DNA of 22,124 nt from Mastigamoeba balamuthi (lineage: Eukaryota; Evosea; Mastigamoebida; Mastigamoebidae), in NCBI GenBank assembly GCA_902651635.1, contig CACRSC010000054.1, forward strand, positions 134,406-156,529, given 5' to 3'. The notes below the pieces were generated by a model. The model searched no databases, was not told the origin of the DNA, and was given only the letters and a program-made list of their open reading frames with translations. Within the stretch, counting starts at the first letter, position 1, and each line of letters starts with the position of its first letter. A program made the translations under genes and the position numbers. Positions 1 to 9,883 of the stretch are shown piece after piece.

Positions 1-31
1 ATGTAACTAACCTGCGATGGCGCGCCCTCAG
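1..31 (+). other. 3' end of an intron cut by the window edge
   Basis: TAACTAAC at 4-11 is a near-perfect branch-point sequence about 20 nt before the AG at 30-31. The reading frame that opens at 32 has a TAA at 4-6, so this stretch is not coding. The exon at 32 begins in phase 1. Confidence 0.7.
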
Positions 32-3000
32 CGCCCACCCTGGGCTCCTCGGTCGAGGTGGTGCAGCTGTTCACGCCGCCGCAGATCCCGTGGAACGTCA
101 CCAAGGTGCGCCAGCACGCGTGCCAAACATAGGCGCTCTGGAGGCCTGACCGCCCAAACCCCGGACGCAACGCAGGTGTGCGTGATGATGGGGGCCTCGC
201 TGGCCTCGTCCGAGACCCTCGAGATCACGATGTACCCGGAGGACTACGGGGCCCCGGCGGCCAACTCGCGGGCGTACACGTACAAGGGGACCGTCTCGGT
301 GCCGCAGACGACGGGGTGGGTCAGCGTGGCGACCTCGGGGATGGTCGTGCGGTCCCCGCGCGTCTACATCGGCTTCCGCATCTTCGCGCGGTGCAGCAGC
401 GTCACGTACAACACGCAGACGCTCTGGAAGGGCCGCAGGGCGTTCTGGAGGCAGGACGCCTCGCACGCGTGGTCACAGCACCTCGGCGACTGGACCCACG
501 ACAACGCCACGGTCGTCTCGATCCGCACGCTGGGCGCCCCCTCCAAATGTGAGCGTCCGCACTCGGCGAGTCCACACGCAGTCCTCGCACTGAGTTCCCC
601 CTGCCCGCAGTTGTCCCCTCGGACTGGACCTGCGGCGCGGGGCTCTACAACGACTCGGTCTGCCACTGCGAGTGCGGGGCCCCGGACCCCGACTGCTTCA
701 AGACGGCGCTCTCCCCCAACTGCACGGCCGCCGGGGCCGTCTGCAGCCCTGTGGCCAAGTGCGTTGGTATGCCAGCTCTGTCCCTCCCCCCCGTTGGCTC
801 GGTGGAACGCTCAACGGGGCGTCGCGCAGTTCCCGGATGGAACACGGCCGTGTGCTCGCTGAGCTTGTTCGGCATCGGGGACGGCTGTCAGTGCGGGTGC
901 GGGGGCAGCCTCGTGGACCCCGACTGCCGCGCGTCGAGCGCAGCGGGCACGTGGTACCCGCGGGCCGAAAACTGCGCGGGCTTCAAGGTCGCGCGTTGCA
1001 GCGACGCGGGGGCCTGTGTCGAGGCGTGGCCCTCGTGCGACGCCTCGCTCTACGGCGACGGCACGTGCCACTGCGGCTGTGGGGCCAGCGGGCGCGTGAT
1101 GGACTCCGACTGCCTCATTACCAACGCTTCCGACTGCGGCGCCAAGTCGACGTGCCTCAGCGGCGCCTGCAGGGCGTTCCCGCCCAAGTGGGTCTGCCCG
1201 ATCAACCTCTACAACCAGTACCCCGACCTCACGCACCGCCCCACCAGCGGTTACTGTGACTGCCTCTGCGGCGCCCTCGACCCAGGTCCGTGCGCTGCCT
1301 GCACGCCGTTGCCCTGCTTACGCCAGCCCCCCTTGCGAGCAGACTGCATGATACAGAACTCGGGGAGCGGGTACGCCAACGGCTGCGACTGGGACTACCC
1401 GATCTGCTCGATAAACATCACGTGCAAGACGTCTTGTGCGCAGCACTCGAGTCAGCAGCTCCCATCTGACCTGTGTGGCCCCTCTCTCCGGGACAGCCCC
1501 CGCGGGCGACGGCATCGTGGACCCCGGGTCCGGGGAGGAGTGCGACTCGGGCAAGGGGTGCGTCGCCAAGAAGTGCGGCAAGGGCTACCAGAAGACCTCT
1601 CCGATCTCAATGGACTGTGTTGAACGTGCGTTGCCTGTGCTCCGTTCTGCTTGTCTGACCCGGTCTCCTCCCCCTTCTCCTTATCAGTGTGTGGCGACTC
1701 GTACGTGAACGGGACAGAGGAGTGTGACAGTGGCGTGTTCTGCACGTCGGCGTGCAAGTGCTCCACGGGACACTACGCGATTGGCCGCACGTTCTGCAGC
1801 GGCTGCGGCAACGGCTACGTCGAGTCAGGCGAAGAGTGCGACTCGGGTGAGGGCTGCGACAAGTCGTGCCAGTGCGTCTCGGGCTTCGTCTCGTCAGGCA
1901 ACAACTCCAACTACTGCGTCCAGTCCAAGTCGTGTACGCACTGCTCCTCTGTTACGCAGCTGTCCTGAACCGAGTTGCGGGTTCCCAGTCTGCGGTGACT
2001 CTACGGTCGACGCGGACGAGGACTGCGACGGAGGGTTCTTCTGCCACTGGCAGAACTGCACGTGCTACGCCGGCCACAGCCCGTACTCGCAGAGGGCCAA
2101 GAGCTGCCGTGGCTGTGGCAACGGCGTGGCTGAGGACAGCGAGGAGTGCGACGGCACCGAAGGCTGCGACCCGAGCACCTGCCTCTGCGTCGACGGGTAC
2201 ACCAGGTCTGGCAGCACCTACGGATGCCAGCTGGTCGACGTCTGTGCGCTTGCTCGCCCGCTTGCCTCGTTTGGGCGGGCATGTGCGATTCTCACACGTG
2301 TCTGCTCGTTCCCGCAGTGTGCGGGAACCGCAAGATCGACGACGGGGAGCAGTGCGATGGCGGAGCGTTCTGCGAACTCGACTGCACGTGCACCTCGGGC
2401 CACTCGGCCGAGAGCCCCGCCAAGACGTTCTGCTCGGGCTGCGGCAACGCGTTTATCGACGGGACCGAGCAGTGCGACGGGGGCTACGGCTGCATCAACT
2501 GCACCTGCGACTCGGACTTCACGCCCACCAACCCCGCGACCGTGTCGTGCACGTGGATCGTGCCCCAGACCCCCACGGCGAACAAGTCCATCGTCGTCGT
2601 CGAGGTCACGAAGAAGGACAACCGCGTCGTCGGGGCGGCTGCAGGCGCCTCCGTCGGCATCGCCGTCGCTGTCTGCGGAGTGCTGGGCGCCGTGGTCGTC
2701 ATGGTCCGGACCATACGCAAGAAGGAGGAGCCCAGCAGGCCCCTGGACATGCCCGGGTCCAACGTCTCGTTCGTTGCCACGGCGCCGGCCGAGGGCGTCA
2801 GCCCCATGGGCGGCATGGGCGGTCCGCGGACCAACTTCAGCGCCACCATCGCGAGCTCCGAGCTGGCGCAGGTGACGCCCTACGTGCACTCGAGGACAGT
2901 CGACGGGACCCCGATCATCGTGGTGCCCTGCTCGTCGTCGGACTCGTCCTCGGGGGCGGGCATCCCGACGATACCCAACTACCCGGGGATGGAGATCGTG

Positions 3001-3153
3001 CACGGGGGCATCTTCTCCGCGGGGCCTGTGGACCCGCTGCTGTCTATGAGCCTCAACGCGCAGCTGCCCCAGATTGCTGCCGCTGTACAGAACGTGCCGA
3101 TAGAGACCGAGGGCGGCACGACGGTTGTCCCTGTCAGCGCAGACCACCAGTAA
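32..3153 (+). CDS. Cysteine-rich type I membrane protein with DUF4215-like repeats, 5' partial, 9 exons
   Basis: Proposed exons are 32-105, 176-548, 611-766, 830-1285, 1343-1435, 1497-1625, 1688-1933, 1989-2243 and 2318-3153, giving about 871 residues that stay open to TAA at 3151-3153. Residues 1-148 form a Cys-poor, probably beta-rich region that I do not recognise. Four modules of the form CxCxCG..DPDC follow (about 149-383). Then come seven modules resembling DUF4215/Myxococcus Cys-rich repeats, for example CGNGYVESGEECDSG (about 384-650). One membrane helix lies at about 697-723, followed by RTIRKKEE and a 148-residue Ser/Pro/Gly-rich cytoplasmic tail. The layout indicates a surface receptor or adhesin with a disulfide-rich stalk. 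Seven of the eight complete introns are phase 1 and each restores a module exactly, which supports the model. The N-terminus lies outside the window. Ligand and partners are unknown. Confidence 0.85.
106..175 (+). other. Intron, 70 nt, phase 0
   Basis: It starts GTGCGC and ends CGCAG, with CTGAC about 28 nt before the end. It separates ..IPWNVTK from VCVMMGAS and removes an in-frame TAG. It is the only phase 0 intron in this gene. Confidence 0.7.
549..610 (+). other. Intron, 62 nt, phase 1
   Basis: It starts GTGAGC and ends CCGCAG. It marks the switch from the Cys-poor N-terminal region to the first CxCxCG module, and the frame on its 3' side is different. Confidence 0.75.
767..829 (+). other. 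Intron, 63 nt, phase 1
   Basis: It starts GTATGC and ends GCGCAG, with CTCAAC as the likely branch site. Splicing joins ..AKCV to VPGWNTAVC. Confidence 0.7.
1286..1342 (+). other. Intron, 57 nt, phase 1
   Basis: It starts GTCCGT and ends GAGCAG. The second AG (1341-1342) is chosen over CCAG at 1325-1326 because it rebuilds CGALDPDC, matching the DPDC or DSDC of the sister modules. Confidence 0.75.
1436..1496 (+). other. Intron, 61 nt, phase 1
   Basis: It starts GTGCGC and ends GGACAG, with CTGAC as branch site. The nearby GT at 1431 is rejected because it would put the next exon out of frame. Confidence 0.7.
1626..1687 (+). other. Intron, 62 nt, phase 1
   Basis: It starts GTGCGT and ends TATCAG, with TCTGAC as branch site and a strong pyrimidine tract. 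It lies just before a two-repeat exon (CGDSYVNG..CGNGYVES). Confidence 0.75.
1934..1988 (+). other. Intron, 55 nt, phase 1
   Basis: It starts GTACGC and ends TCCCAG, with CTGAAC inside. It removes an in-frame TGA and separates two homologous repeat-pair exons. It is the shortest intron in the window. Confidence 0.75.
2244..2317 (+). other. Intron, 74 nt, phase 1
   Basis: It starts GTGCGC and ends CCGCAG. It separates the second repeat-pair exon from the terminal exon, which carries a third repeat pair, the membrane helix and the tail. Confidence 0.75.
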
Positions 3154-4197
3154 GCCCTCGGGGCTTCCGAGGTTTGACAGAGCACATAGTAGTGAAACAA
3201 AGAAAAAGAGAGTGGCTCTGCTACTCCCAGCTGTGTCTCCAGTCATCTCTGGTGCTGATTTACTGTAGCGCGCTTTATTCGGAAAGGCCTAAGCTGGGGT
3301 GTTTTCGTTGTTTGAGGCTTTGAGGGCGCCACAAATGCACAGCACTCGCTGTGCTATCAGCCCCATTAGCCCTTCTTCTTGTCAGTCCCACAGTAAACAT
3401 AGTGCAGGTTATCCGCTGCCGAGCCAGAAGTCATCCAGCTACTTCTCGAGCTCATTCGTGGAGACTTCCGTTCAACCTCTCAACCCAGCATTTCACTCCG
3501 AAGCCCTCCATCTAACCTCATTTGAACGCAAGTGTCTTCGAGGGCTTGTCATCCAATTGTGTGATGGGGAAATCATGTCAGCAAATAGAGATAGATATCG
3601 GGTGACACAATTGATCAGACCTATTTGAATATTGGCGACGAATATCTCTGCCCGCTCATTTCCGAACAAAACCCTCGCAGCATCAGGTCCCCACACGTCG
3701 TTCCACCATCCCCAACCCTTCGTCATGCCGGCATCAACCGGTTCCGTAGCCTCGCGTGCCCGCAGCATCGCACCTCGGCCCCCGCAGCCCGCGGCCCGCA
3801 GCACCGTACGCCGACTACTCAACTTCCCCATCGCCTCATTTCAAGTATTCGAATTACCTCGCCGCCGAGCTCCGCGCCGAGAAGCCCCCGAGCCCCACCC
3901 CCTCCACCGCGCGTTGCTGGGCTCACCCCTGTGTTGCACAATTGTCGGCGGGGGCGCGCGGCTGCGACGGGTTGCGGGGGGCTCGTGGCGTTGGCTGAAC
4001 ATTGGTAATTGATTAATTGCTATTCGAGGCGGCAACACGCGCCTTCTCTGTGCGGTGCTCTTGTGCGCTTCCCAGGCCAGAACGCACTATTGCGCGCGGT
4101 CCCCAGCCCACCCAGGAGCTCTCACGGGCACCTGCGGGGCTCGGGCAAGGTTCTCGACGTGGGGAACGCGGGACAACATGGGATCGCGGTTTTTCTG
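3154..4197. other. Intergenic region with one possible short exon
   Basis: The left part should hold the 3' UTR of the Cys-rich gene, but I see no AATAAA. Short open frames at 3299-3628 and 3632-4012 show no recognisable domain. ATG at 3725 opens 27 Ala/Pro/Arg-rich codons that end in phase 0 at 3805, just before GTACGC, a donor sequence also used at 1934. This could be a first exon of the downstream disordered protein, but the implied 515-nt intron would be far longer than any other here. Confidence 0.35.
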
Positions 4198-6442
4198 ATG
4201 GCGGTTGTGGGTGACGGTCTATTTCTGGCACGAATTCGAATTGCCAAACCAAACCAAAACCAACACACCATACAATCCGCGTACCCCCACAACGCTCACG
4301 GCCCCTTCTGCTTCTGGCAGTCGTCGGCGTCGCGTGCGAGCTCGCAGTCCGCCCAGATCACGTCGGCGAAGCAGCGTCCGGCCCTCGTGCGTGCCCCAGT
4401 CGCCCATGCCGCTGTCGCAGCGCCAGCGACTGCACCGGCGGCAGCAGGACATCGCCCTGTCGTCCAGCGTCCCCTCGCGGCGGCAGCCCCGGAGCGCAGC
4501 GTGCCCAAGGCCGCGGGAGCAGCCGGAGGTCCTCCTCGTCGTCCCGCTGTTCACCGTCGAGAGGCAACGGCGGGGGCGCCCAGCACGGCCAAGAGCGTCG
4601 CTGGGGCAGGGCGGGCGCCGGCGGTCGGAGCAGGTGTCGTTCGTCCCGCTCAGGGCACTCGCGCGGTTGCAGCACCCGCGAGGAACACGGCCAAGGCGAC
4701 CGAGGCAGCAGCAGGAGCGCGTCCCCTCGGACAGGGCCCTCGCGTGGCAGAGGCGCAGGCCAAGCGCACGACCAAGGTCGCCGGAGTCCCCGCCAAGCCC
4801 GCGGCAGCAGCACCGGGACCCCGCACGCTCGGCCAGGGCCCTCGTGCAGTTGCTGCACCCGCGAAGAGCACTTCCAACAAGGTCGCCCCGGGTGCCCAGC
4901 GCGTCGCCAAGCCAGTCGCAGCAGCAGGACCTCGTCCCGTCGGCCAGGGCCCTCGCTCGGTGGCAGCACCAGCAAGAGCAGCTCGCCCAGTCGCAGGCCG
5001 TCGCGCTGCCTCCGACGCACCCGCGGAGCAGCGTCCGGCTGTCCTTCGTGGCCGTGTCGCTCCGACGGCGGCAGCCCCGCAGGGTCGCGCGCAGAAGGTC
5101 TGCACCCCTCGCGCGCCTCCGACTCGCGTCGCCAAGGTGGGAGCAAAGGGCAACGCGGCGGCGCTGCGTGTCCCGCAGGCGCCCAAGGCCACGCGCTTCA
5201 TCCGCACTGCTGCTGCGACGTCGCGTTCCACGCAGTCTCAGGGCGCCGAGGCCCCTCGTGCGGCTCGCGCACACCCGGTGGTCCAGCGCCACGGCCCTGC
5301 GGCGAGGCCGTCTCGCACAGCCCAGGCGCTCCTGATCAAGCCCACGTCCGAGCCGGATCCCCAGCAGCCCCCGACCGAGTGGATGCAGCGCATCGCCGAG
5401 CTCCGTCGTCGCTCCGCGGCAGCCGCCCAGAGGCCTGCTGGCTCTCATCCCCCGAAGGGGCTCCCCAAGCCCGTGGCGAGCGCGCTGCAGGCGCCGATCA
5501 CGACCCCCCGCGAGTTCGCGCGGTGGGCCATCTCTGTCGCGTGCGGAGCAGGCGCAGCCCGTCCCGTCGGCCCAGCGGCGGACTCGGAGCGCCTGATCCA
5601 CGGCGAGGTGGCGGCCCCGCCCTCGTGCGCTCCCGAGGCCGGACATCCTGCACCTGTTCCGGCGCCATCAGTGGTCGCGCGTCCTGTCCAGCAGCCGAGT
5701 GCCTCCACTGCCAAGCCCGATGCAGATGCAGGTCGCGGCGAGCAGCAGGGCGGCCCCAAGCCCTCCGGTGTCTCCCAGCCGAGGTCCGGTGCCAGCGCCA
5801 CCACGGCGTCGACGACTGGCGAGGCAGTCGCGAAGAAGCTTGCCCAGCCCGCGACGAACGACCAGCAGCAGCAGCCCCCGAGGAAGCCCCGGTTTGCTCA
5901 CCTCCGCCCCAAGAAGGTCGACACGGGCCCCCGTTCGATTCTCAAGGTGCGAGCCCCCCCTCGAAAGGCCCACGCTCTGCCCTCGTCAGCCAACCGCCGT
6001 TGCCTCACCATACATCGCCCCCCAGTGGAAGAAGAGGTGCCTTCCCCTCCACGTGCGGTTCAGCTGCTGGGTCACCGTCGTCGAGTTCGAGACAGAGGGC
6101 AACGACGGGGTCCCGAAGGCCGCCGCGGCCGGGGTGCCCGAGCCCGTGGCCTGCACCGACACCGCCGCCGTGTCGGACAGCTGCCAGCCCGCCCCTCGGC
6201 TCCGCAAGGTGTACACGCCGCGGCCCTCGAGCCCACCCTCGGTCAGCTGGTCTTGCTGGAAGGACGCCCCGACTGCCCGGTTCCTCTGCCCCGACCCCGG
6301 CCCCTCTTTCGGCCCCGGCCCCCAGAGATCTTGTGCGCATGGCCCTCACAGTGTCCCCCCAGCGTACTCGGCGATTGGCTCACTGTCCAGCGCAGAGTGT
6401 TCACGTCGTGACGTGCGATTAAGATCGCCCCTGTACGAGTAG
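4198..6442 (+). CDS. Hypothetical Ala/Pro/Arg-rich protein with tandem repeats and SILK/VRF phosphatase-docking-like motifs
   Basis: The model joins 4198-5946 and 6026-6442, about 721 residues. The frame is open for 1.7 kb and its codons favour AAG, GTC, GCC and CAG, as in the confident genes. Residues 147-270 hold four degenerate copies of a 34 to 37 residue unit centred on GQGPRAVAAPAK. The chain is basic, low in aromatics and probably disordered. Residues 580-583 read SILK, and HVRF follows at 592-595 across the intron. SILK and RVxF-like motifs are known docking sites for protein phosphatase 1, so a phosphatase-binding scaffold is possible. The start is uncertain: ATG 4198 has a weak context, and CTGGCAG at 4314-4320 looks like a splice acceptor fed by an upstream exon. 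The function is not known. Confidence 0.5.
5947..6025 (+). other. Probable intron, 79 nt, phase 0
   Basis: It starts GTGCGA, close to the GTGCGC donors of the first gene, and ends CCCCAG, with CTCAC about 20 nt upstream. After it, the frame beginning WKKRCLPLHVRFSCW has native-looking codons (GTC GTC GAG TTC GAG). The unspliced frame turns into Arg/Gly-rich shadow sequence instead. Confidence 0.55.
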
Positions 6443-6969
6443 CATCGACTTTCTTCAACCGCATCATGCAGGTCAGCCACGCCAAGCCCCACTGCCACAC
6501 TGGTGGTACTCAACTCTCTCCTGCTGGCGGGGGGTACGATGGCGTTGTGGGGCAACGGCAACTCCGCCCAGAGAGAAAGCCCAGTGTTCACTCTTTAGAG
6601 TGTCCTGAGCGGCACAACTCCACCAGAGTGCTCCTGCCGCGAGTGTCCTCCGGCAGGGGCACTGTGGGGGAGGTGCCCTCTCCTCTGCAGGCGCCGGGTT
6701 GCCGCCATCCTCACGCGCCATTGTACCGCTGCCGGCCAGAGAGGTCAATGGTACCGCTCGCAACAAACAATGCTGCCTGTCGTGTTTTGGCTTGCCCACA
6801 TCTCTTGGTGTTTCTCATCCATCTGTCCATTTCTCGTTGGCCAACCATTTGTTCGCATTTGACAAGCAATCAACTGAAGAAATGGGAACTCTGTCTTGAT
6901 GCTCGGTATCCGTGAGTGGGCGTTGGGCGTTGCGTTGGTGTTGAGATGTTCGCGGTGAGATCAAAAACT
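6443..6969. other. Convergent intergenic region
   Basis: This 527-bp gap lies between the ends of two genes that face each other, so it should hold both 3' UTRs. An open frame at 6466-6915 has no domain and mixed composition. I see no clear AATAAA on either strand and no repeat. Confidence 0.5.
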
Positions 6970-9624
6970 TCAGGAGGAGCAGGTCCTGCAGCCCGGCTTC
7001 CACTGGCAGCCGACTGCCTGCTGCTCCACCTCCTCCTGCCCCTGCTCGTCCCCCGGGCTGGCCGCGGGATCTGCCGGAGCCGCGGTGGCCGCCGCCGCAG
7101 GGGCGCGCTCGCCCAGGTTCGACTTGGCCTTGCGCGGGTCCACTGTGAACTGCTGCGCCATGGACTTGGGCTTGGTGCGCAGGTAGTACATGCCCGTCTT
7201 GAGGCCCTTCTCCCAGGCGTAAAAGTGCATCGCCGTCAGCTTCTTGAGGTCGGGGCTCTCGACGAAGAGGTTCATGCTCTGGGACTGGCAGACGTAGGGC
7301 CCGCGGTCGGCGGCCATGTTGATCAGCACGCGCTGCTTGATCTCCCAGACGGTCTTGTAGCGCTCGCGGACCTCGGGCGGGATCTCGGCGATGTGCTGCA
7401 CGCTGCCGTCGCCGATGACGATCTGCTCCCGGACGCGCGGCGTCCAGAGGCCGAGCTCCATGAGGTCGCGCATGAGGTGCTTGTTGACGACGATGAACTC
7501 GCCGGCCAGCGTCTTGCGCTTGTAGAGGTTGCTCGTGAACGGCTCGAAGCACTCGTTGAAGCCCATGATCTGGCTCGTGCTCGCCGTGGGCATCGGCGCC
7601 ACCAGCAGGCTGTTGCGCATGCCGTGCGCCCGCACGCGCTCCTTGAGCCCCGCCCAGTCGTACCTGCTGCCGGGCTGGACACCCCACAGGTCGAACTGCA
7701 GCAGGCCCTCGGACGCCGGAGACCCCGCGAAGCTCGCGTACGCCCCCGCGGGGAATCTGGGGTCCGCGAGCGCCTCGGCCTCGCACTTCTCCATGCGCAG
7801 CTCGCGCCAGCGCGGCAGGCCCTCGAGCGCCTCGCCGGGCAGCTCGCGCCAGTTGGCCGGGGCCGTGGCGGCGAACTCGCGGATGAGCTCGCCGCGCCGC
7901 ACGGCCAGCTCGACAGACTCCTCGACGGCCGCGTGGTAGATCGTCTCGAAGATGTCGCGGTTGAGCGCGGCGGCCTCGGGGCTGTCGTAGGCCACGCGCA
8001 GCAGCGCGAAGACGTCCGCGAGGCCCTGCACGCCGACGCCCACGGGGCGGTTGCGCAGGTTGCTGCGGCGCGTCTCGGGCGTCGGGTAGAGGTTGTTGTC
8101 GATGACCTTGTTGAGGTTGCGGACCACCACGCGGACCATCGCGTGCAGCGCCCCAAAGTCGAAGGCGCCGCCGGCGATGTACGACGGCAGGCAGACGCTG
8201 GCGAGGTTGCAGACGGCCTGCTCGGTGCTGGAGCTGTACTCGGTGATCTCGCAGCAGAGGTTGCTGCTCTTGATCGTGCCCAGGTTGCGCTGGTTGCACT
8301 TGCGGTTGACCGTGTCCTTGTACAGCATGAACGGCGTGCCCGTCTCGATCTGCGCCTCGAGGATCCGGTTCCAGAGAGCCTGCGCCCTCACCTGCCTCCG
8401 GAACCGCCCGTTGTTCTCGTACGACTCGTACAGCGCCCGGAACTCGTCGCCGCACGCGTCGCTGAGCCCGCGGCACTCGTCGGGGCACATGAGCGACCAG
8501 ACGCCGTTGGCCCGCACGCGCTCCATGAAGAGGTCCGGGATCCAGAGCGCGTAGAAGAGGTCGCGCGCGCGCTCGTCCTCGTTGCCGTGGTTCTTCTTGA
8601 GCTCGAGGAACGCCTCGATGTCCGCGTGCCAGGGCTCGAGGTAGACGGCGATGCTGCCGTTGCGCTTGCCCGCCTGGTTGACGTGGCGCGCGGCCATGTT
8701 GTAGACGCGCAGCATCGGCAGCAGCCCGCTGCTCGTCCCGTTGGTCCCGCGGATGTACGACCCGCAGGCGCGGATGTTGTGCACGTGCAGCCCGACGCCG
8801 CCCGCGTACTTGCTGATCTGCGCGCAGTCGGCCAGCGTCGCGTACATGCCCGCGATCGAGTCCTCCTTCATGGCCAGCACGTAGCACGAGCTCTGCTGCG
8901 GCACGCGCGTCCCCGCGTTGAACAGCGTCGGCGTCGCGTGCACAAAGCGCTTGCGGCTCATCGCCTCGTACGTCTCGAGCGCCGCGGCCACGTCCGCGCC
9001 GTGGATGCCCAGCGCGACGCGCAGCAGCATCTGCTGCGGGCGCTCGACGACGGCCCCGGCCATGCGGGTCAGGTACCCGCGCTCGAGCGTCCTGTACCCG
9101 AAGTAGTCGAACTCGTAGTCGCGTGCGTAGTCGACGCTCGCGTCGAGCAGCTCGCGGTGCGCCCGGACGACGGCCAGCAGCTCGTCGCTGACGAGCGGCG
9201 CAGGCTCGCCGTGGACGTCGCTGTTGCCGTGCAGGCGCTCGACCGTGGCGCTGAACGAGGGCGACGTGTTCTTGTGCATGTCCGAGACGGCGATGCGTGC
9301 GGCCAGGACGCCGTAGTCGGGGTGCTCGCCCACGAGCGAGCTGCAGAGCTGGGCGGCCAGCTCGTCGAGCTGGCTCGTGCGCACGCCGTCGTAGATGCGC
9401 GTGCAGACCTTCTGGGCGATCTCGAACGCGTTGACGCCCTCGAGGACGCGTCCCAGACGCTCGTCGTCGCAGAGGCCCCGCACGCGGGCGAGCACCTTGT
9501 CGAACGAGACCTCCTCCAGCTCCCCGCTCCGCTTCTGCACCCGCATCACCTTGCTGGCACGCGAGGGCGAGCCCGCTGCGGGGGCGGGGGCGGCTGTTGT
9601 GGCGGTGGGGGCCCTGTGGTCCAT
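6970..9624 (-). CDS. RNR1: Ribonucleoside-diphosphate reductase large subunit (class Ia, R1)
   Basis: 884 residues in one exon. R1 reduces ribonucleoside diphosphates to deoxy forms for DNA synthesis, together with R2 in the cytosol. The ATP-cone (dATP/ATP activity site) begins at MRVQKRSGELEEVSFDK, residue 27. Active-site residues are C247 (QQSSC), N455-C457-E459 (NLCCEI) and C472 (AVCNLAS). Their spacing matches human RRM1 C218, C429, E431 and C444. The radical-relay tyrosine pair is in GMYYLRTKP (about 813-814), and the C-terminal redox pair is C879-RT-C882. The start at 9624 has A at -3 and G at +4. An in-frame ATG at 9732 has a poor context and would put a GT repeat and an E2F-like site inside the coding region. 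A start at M27 is also possible. Codons are strongly GC-ending. Confidence 0.97.
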   Translation of the reverse strand: MDHRAPTATTAAPAPAAGSPSRASKVMRVQKRSGELEEVSFDKVLARVRGLCDDERLGRVLEGVNAFEIAQKVCTRIYDGVRTSQLDELAAQLCSSLVGEHPDYGVLAARIAVSDMHKNTSPSFSATVERLHGNSDVHGEPAPLVSDELLAVVRAHRELLDASVDYARDYEFDYFGYRTLERGYLTRMAGAVVERPQQMLLRVALGIHGADVAAALETYEAMSRKRFVHATPTLFNAGTRVPQQSSCYVLAMKEDSIAGMYATLADCAQISKYAGGVGLHVHNIRACGSYIRGTNGTSSGLLPMLRVYNMAARHVNQAGKRNGSIAVYLEPWHADIEAFLELKKNHGNEDERARDLFYALWIPDLFMERVRANGVWSLMCPDECRGLSDACGDEFRALYESYENNGRFRRQVRAQALWNRILEAQIETGTPFMLYKDTVNRKCNQRNLGTIKSSNLCCEITEYSSSTEQAVCNLASVCLPSYIAGGAFDFGALHAMVRVVVRNLNKVIDNNLYPTPETRRSNLRNRPVGVGVQGLADVFALLRVAYDSPEAAALNRDIFETIYHAAVEESVELAVRRGELIREFAATAPANWRELPGEALEGLPRWRELRMEKCEAEALADPRFPAGAYASFAGSPASEGLLQFDLWGVQPGSRYDWAGLKERVRAHGMRNSLLVAPMPTASTSQIMGFNECFEPFTSNLYKRKTLAGEFIVVNKHLMRDLMELGLWTPRVREQIVIGDGSVQHIAEIPPEVRERYKTVWEIKQRVLINMAADRGPYVCQSQSMNLFVESPDLKKLTAMHFYAWEKGLKTGMYYLRTKPKSMAQQFTVDPRKAKSNLGERAPAAAATAAPADPAASPGDEQGQEEVEQQAVGCQWKPGCRTCSS

Positions 9625-9653
9625 CTTCTGTGAGATCGCGGGCTGAGAGGCGC

Positions 9654-9669
9654 TGTGTGTGTGTGTGTT
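9654..9669. repeat. (GT)8-type microsatellite
   Basis: An uninterrupted run of alternating T and G lies between the RNR1 start codon and its proximal E2F-type site, probably in the RNR1 5' UTR. Confidence 0.85.
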
Positions 9670-9671
9670 GG

Positions 9672-9679
9672 GCGCCAAA
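9672..9679 (-). promoter_or_regulatory. E2F-type site TTTGGCGC, proximal to RNR1
   Basis: GCGCCAAA on the + strand is TTTGGCGC on the coding strand of RNR1, an exact match to the E2F/DP consensus TTTSSCGC. It lies about 48 bp upstream of the RNR1 ATG. Animal and plant RNR genes are known E2F targets. Confidence 0.6.
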
Positions 9680-9875
9680 GTAATTTGAAAAGTGAGGACG
9701 AGGAATGGGAGTCGAGCTGGGGGGTGGACCATACACGGGGCGGGGCCCAGCGAGGTGCAGGTGCAGCGCGGGCGGGAAGCTACATGCAGTTTGGTCCAGT
9801 TCAAGGGAACTGCACCTCCGAGACGTGCACAGCAAACGGGCGTATGGAAAAAAGAACAAATCCTGAAATATCAGC

Positions 9876-9883
9876 GCGCCAAA
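9876..9883 (-). promoter_or_regulatory. E2F-type site TTTGGCGC, proximal to RNR2
   Basis: A second identical GCGCCAAA, within GCGCGCCAAAAA, lies about 79 bp upstream of the RNR2 ATG. It has the same orientation as the first site, 204 bp away. Confidence 0.6.

Noticed and set aside
17-862. 281-residue frame starting at ATG 17
   Set aside because: Its middle overlaps a real exon (176-548), but it reads through three introns and starts in the wrong frame for exon 32-105.
1866-3323. 485-residue frame through the Cys-rich gene
   Set aside because: Arg-rich shadow; the spliced frame gives regular Cys repeats and a membrane helix.
3299-3628. 109-residue frame after the Cys-rich gene
   Set aside because: Low coding character, no homology pattern and no matching neighbour exon.
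4219-5646. 475-residue minus-strand frame opposite the disordered protein
   Set aside because: Cys/Arg/Leu-rich composition typical of an antisense shadow; the + strand frame has the codon preference of confident genes.
6466-6915. 149-residue frame between convergent genes
   Set aside because: Mixed composition, no domain, and it sits where two 3' UTRs are expected.
6916-9633. 905-residue open frame opposite RNR1
   Set aside because: It mirrors the RNR1 coding frame; GC-ending codons in RNR1 suppress stops on the other strand. Its product is Val/Leu/Ala/Arg-rich with no domain.
6815-9859. 1014-residue frame on the RNR1 strand, shifted
   Set aside because: Arg/Ala/Gly-rich shadow of RNR1 caused by high GC. 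The overlapping frame has every catalytic residue of R1.
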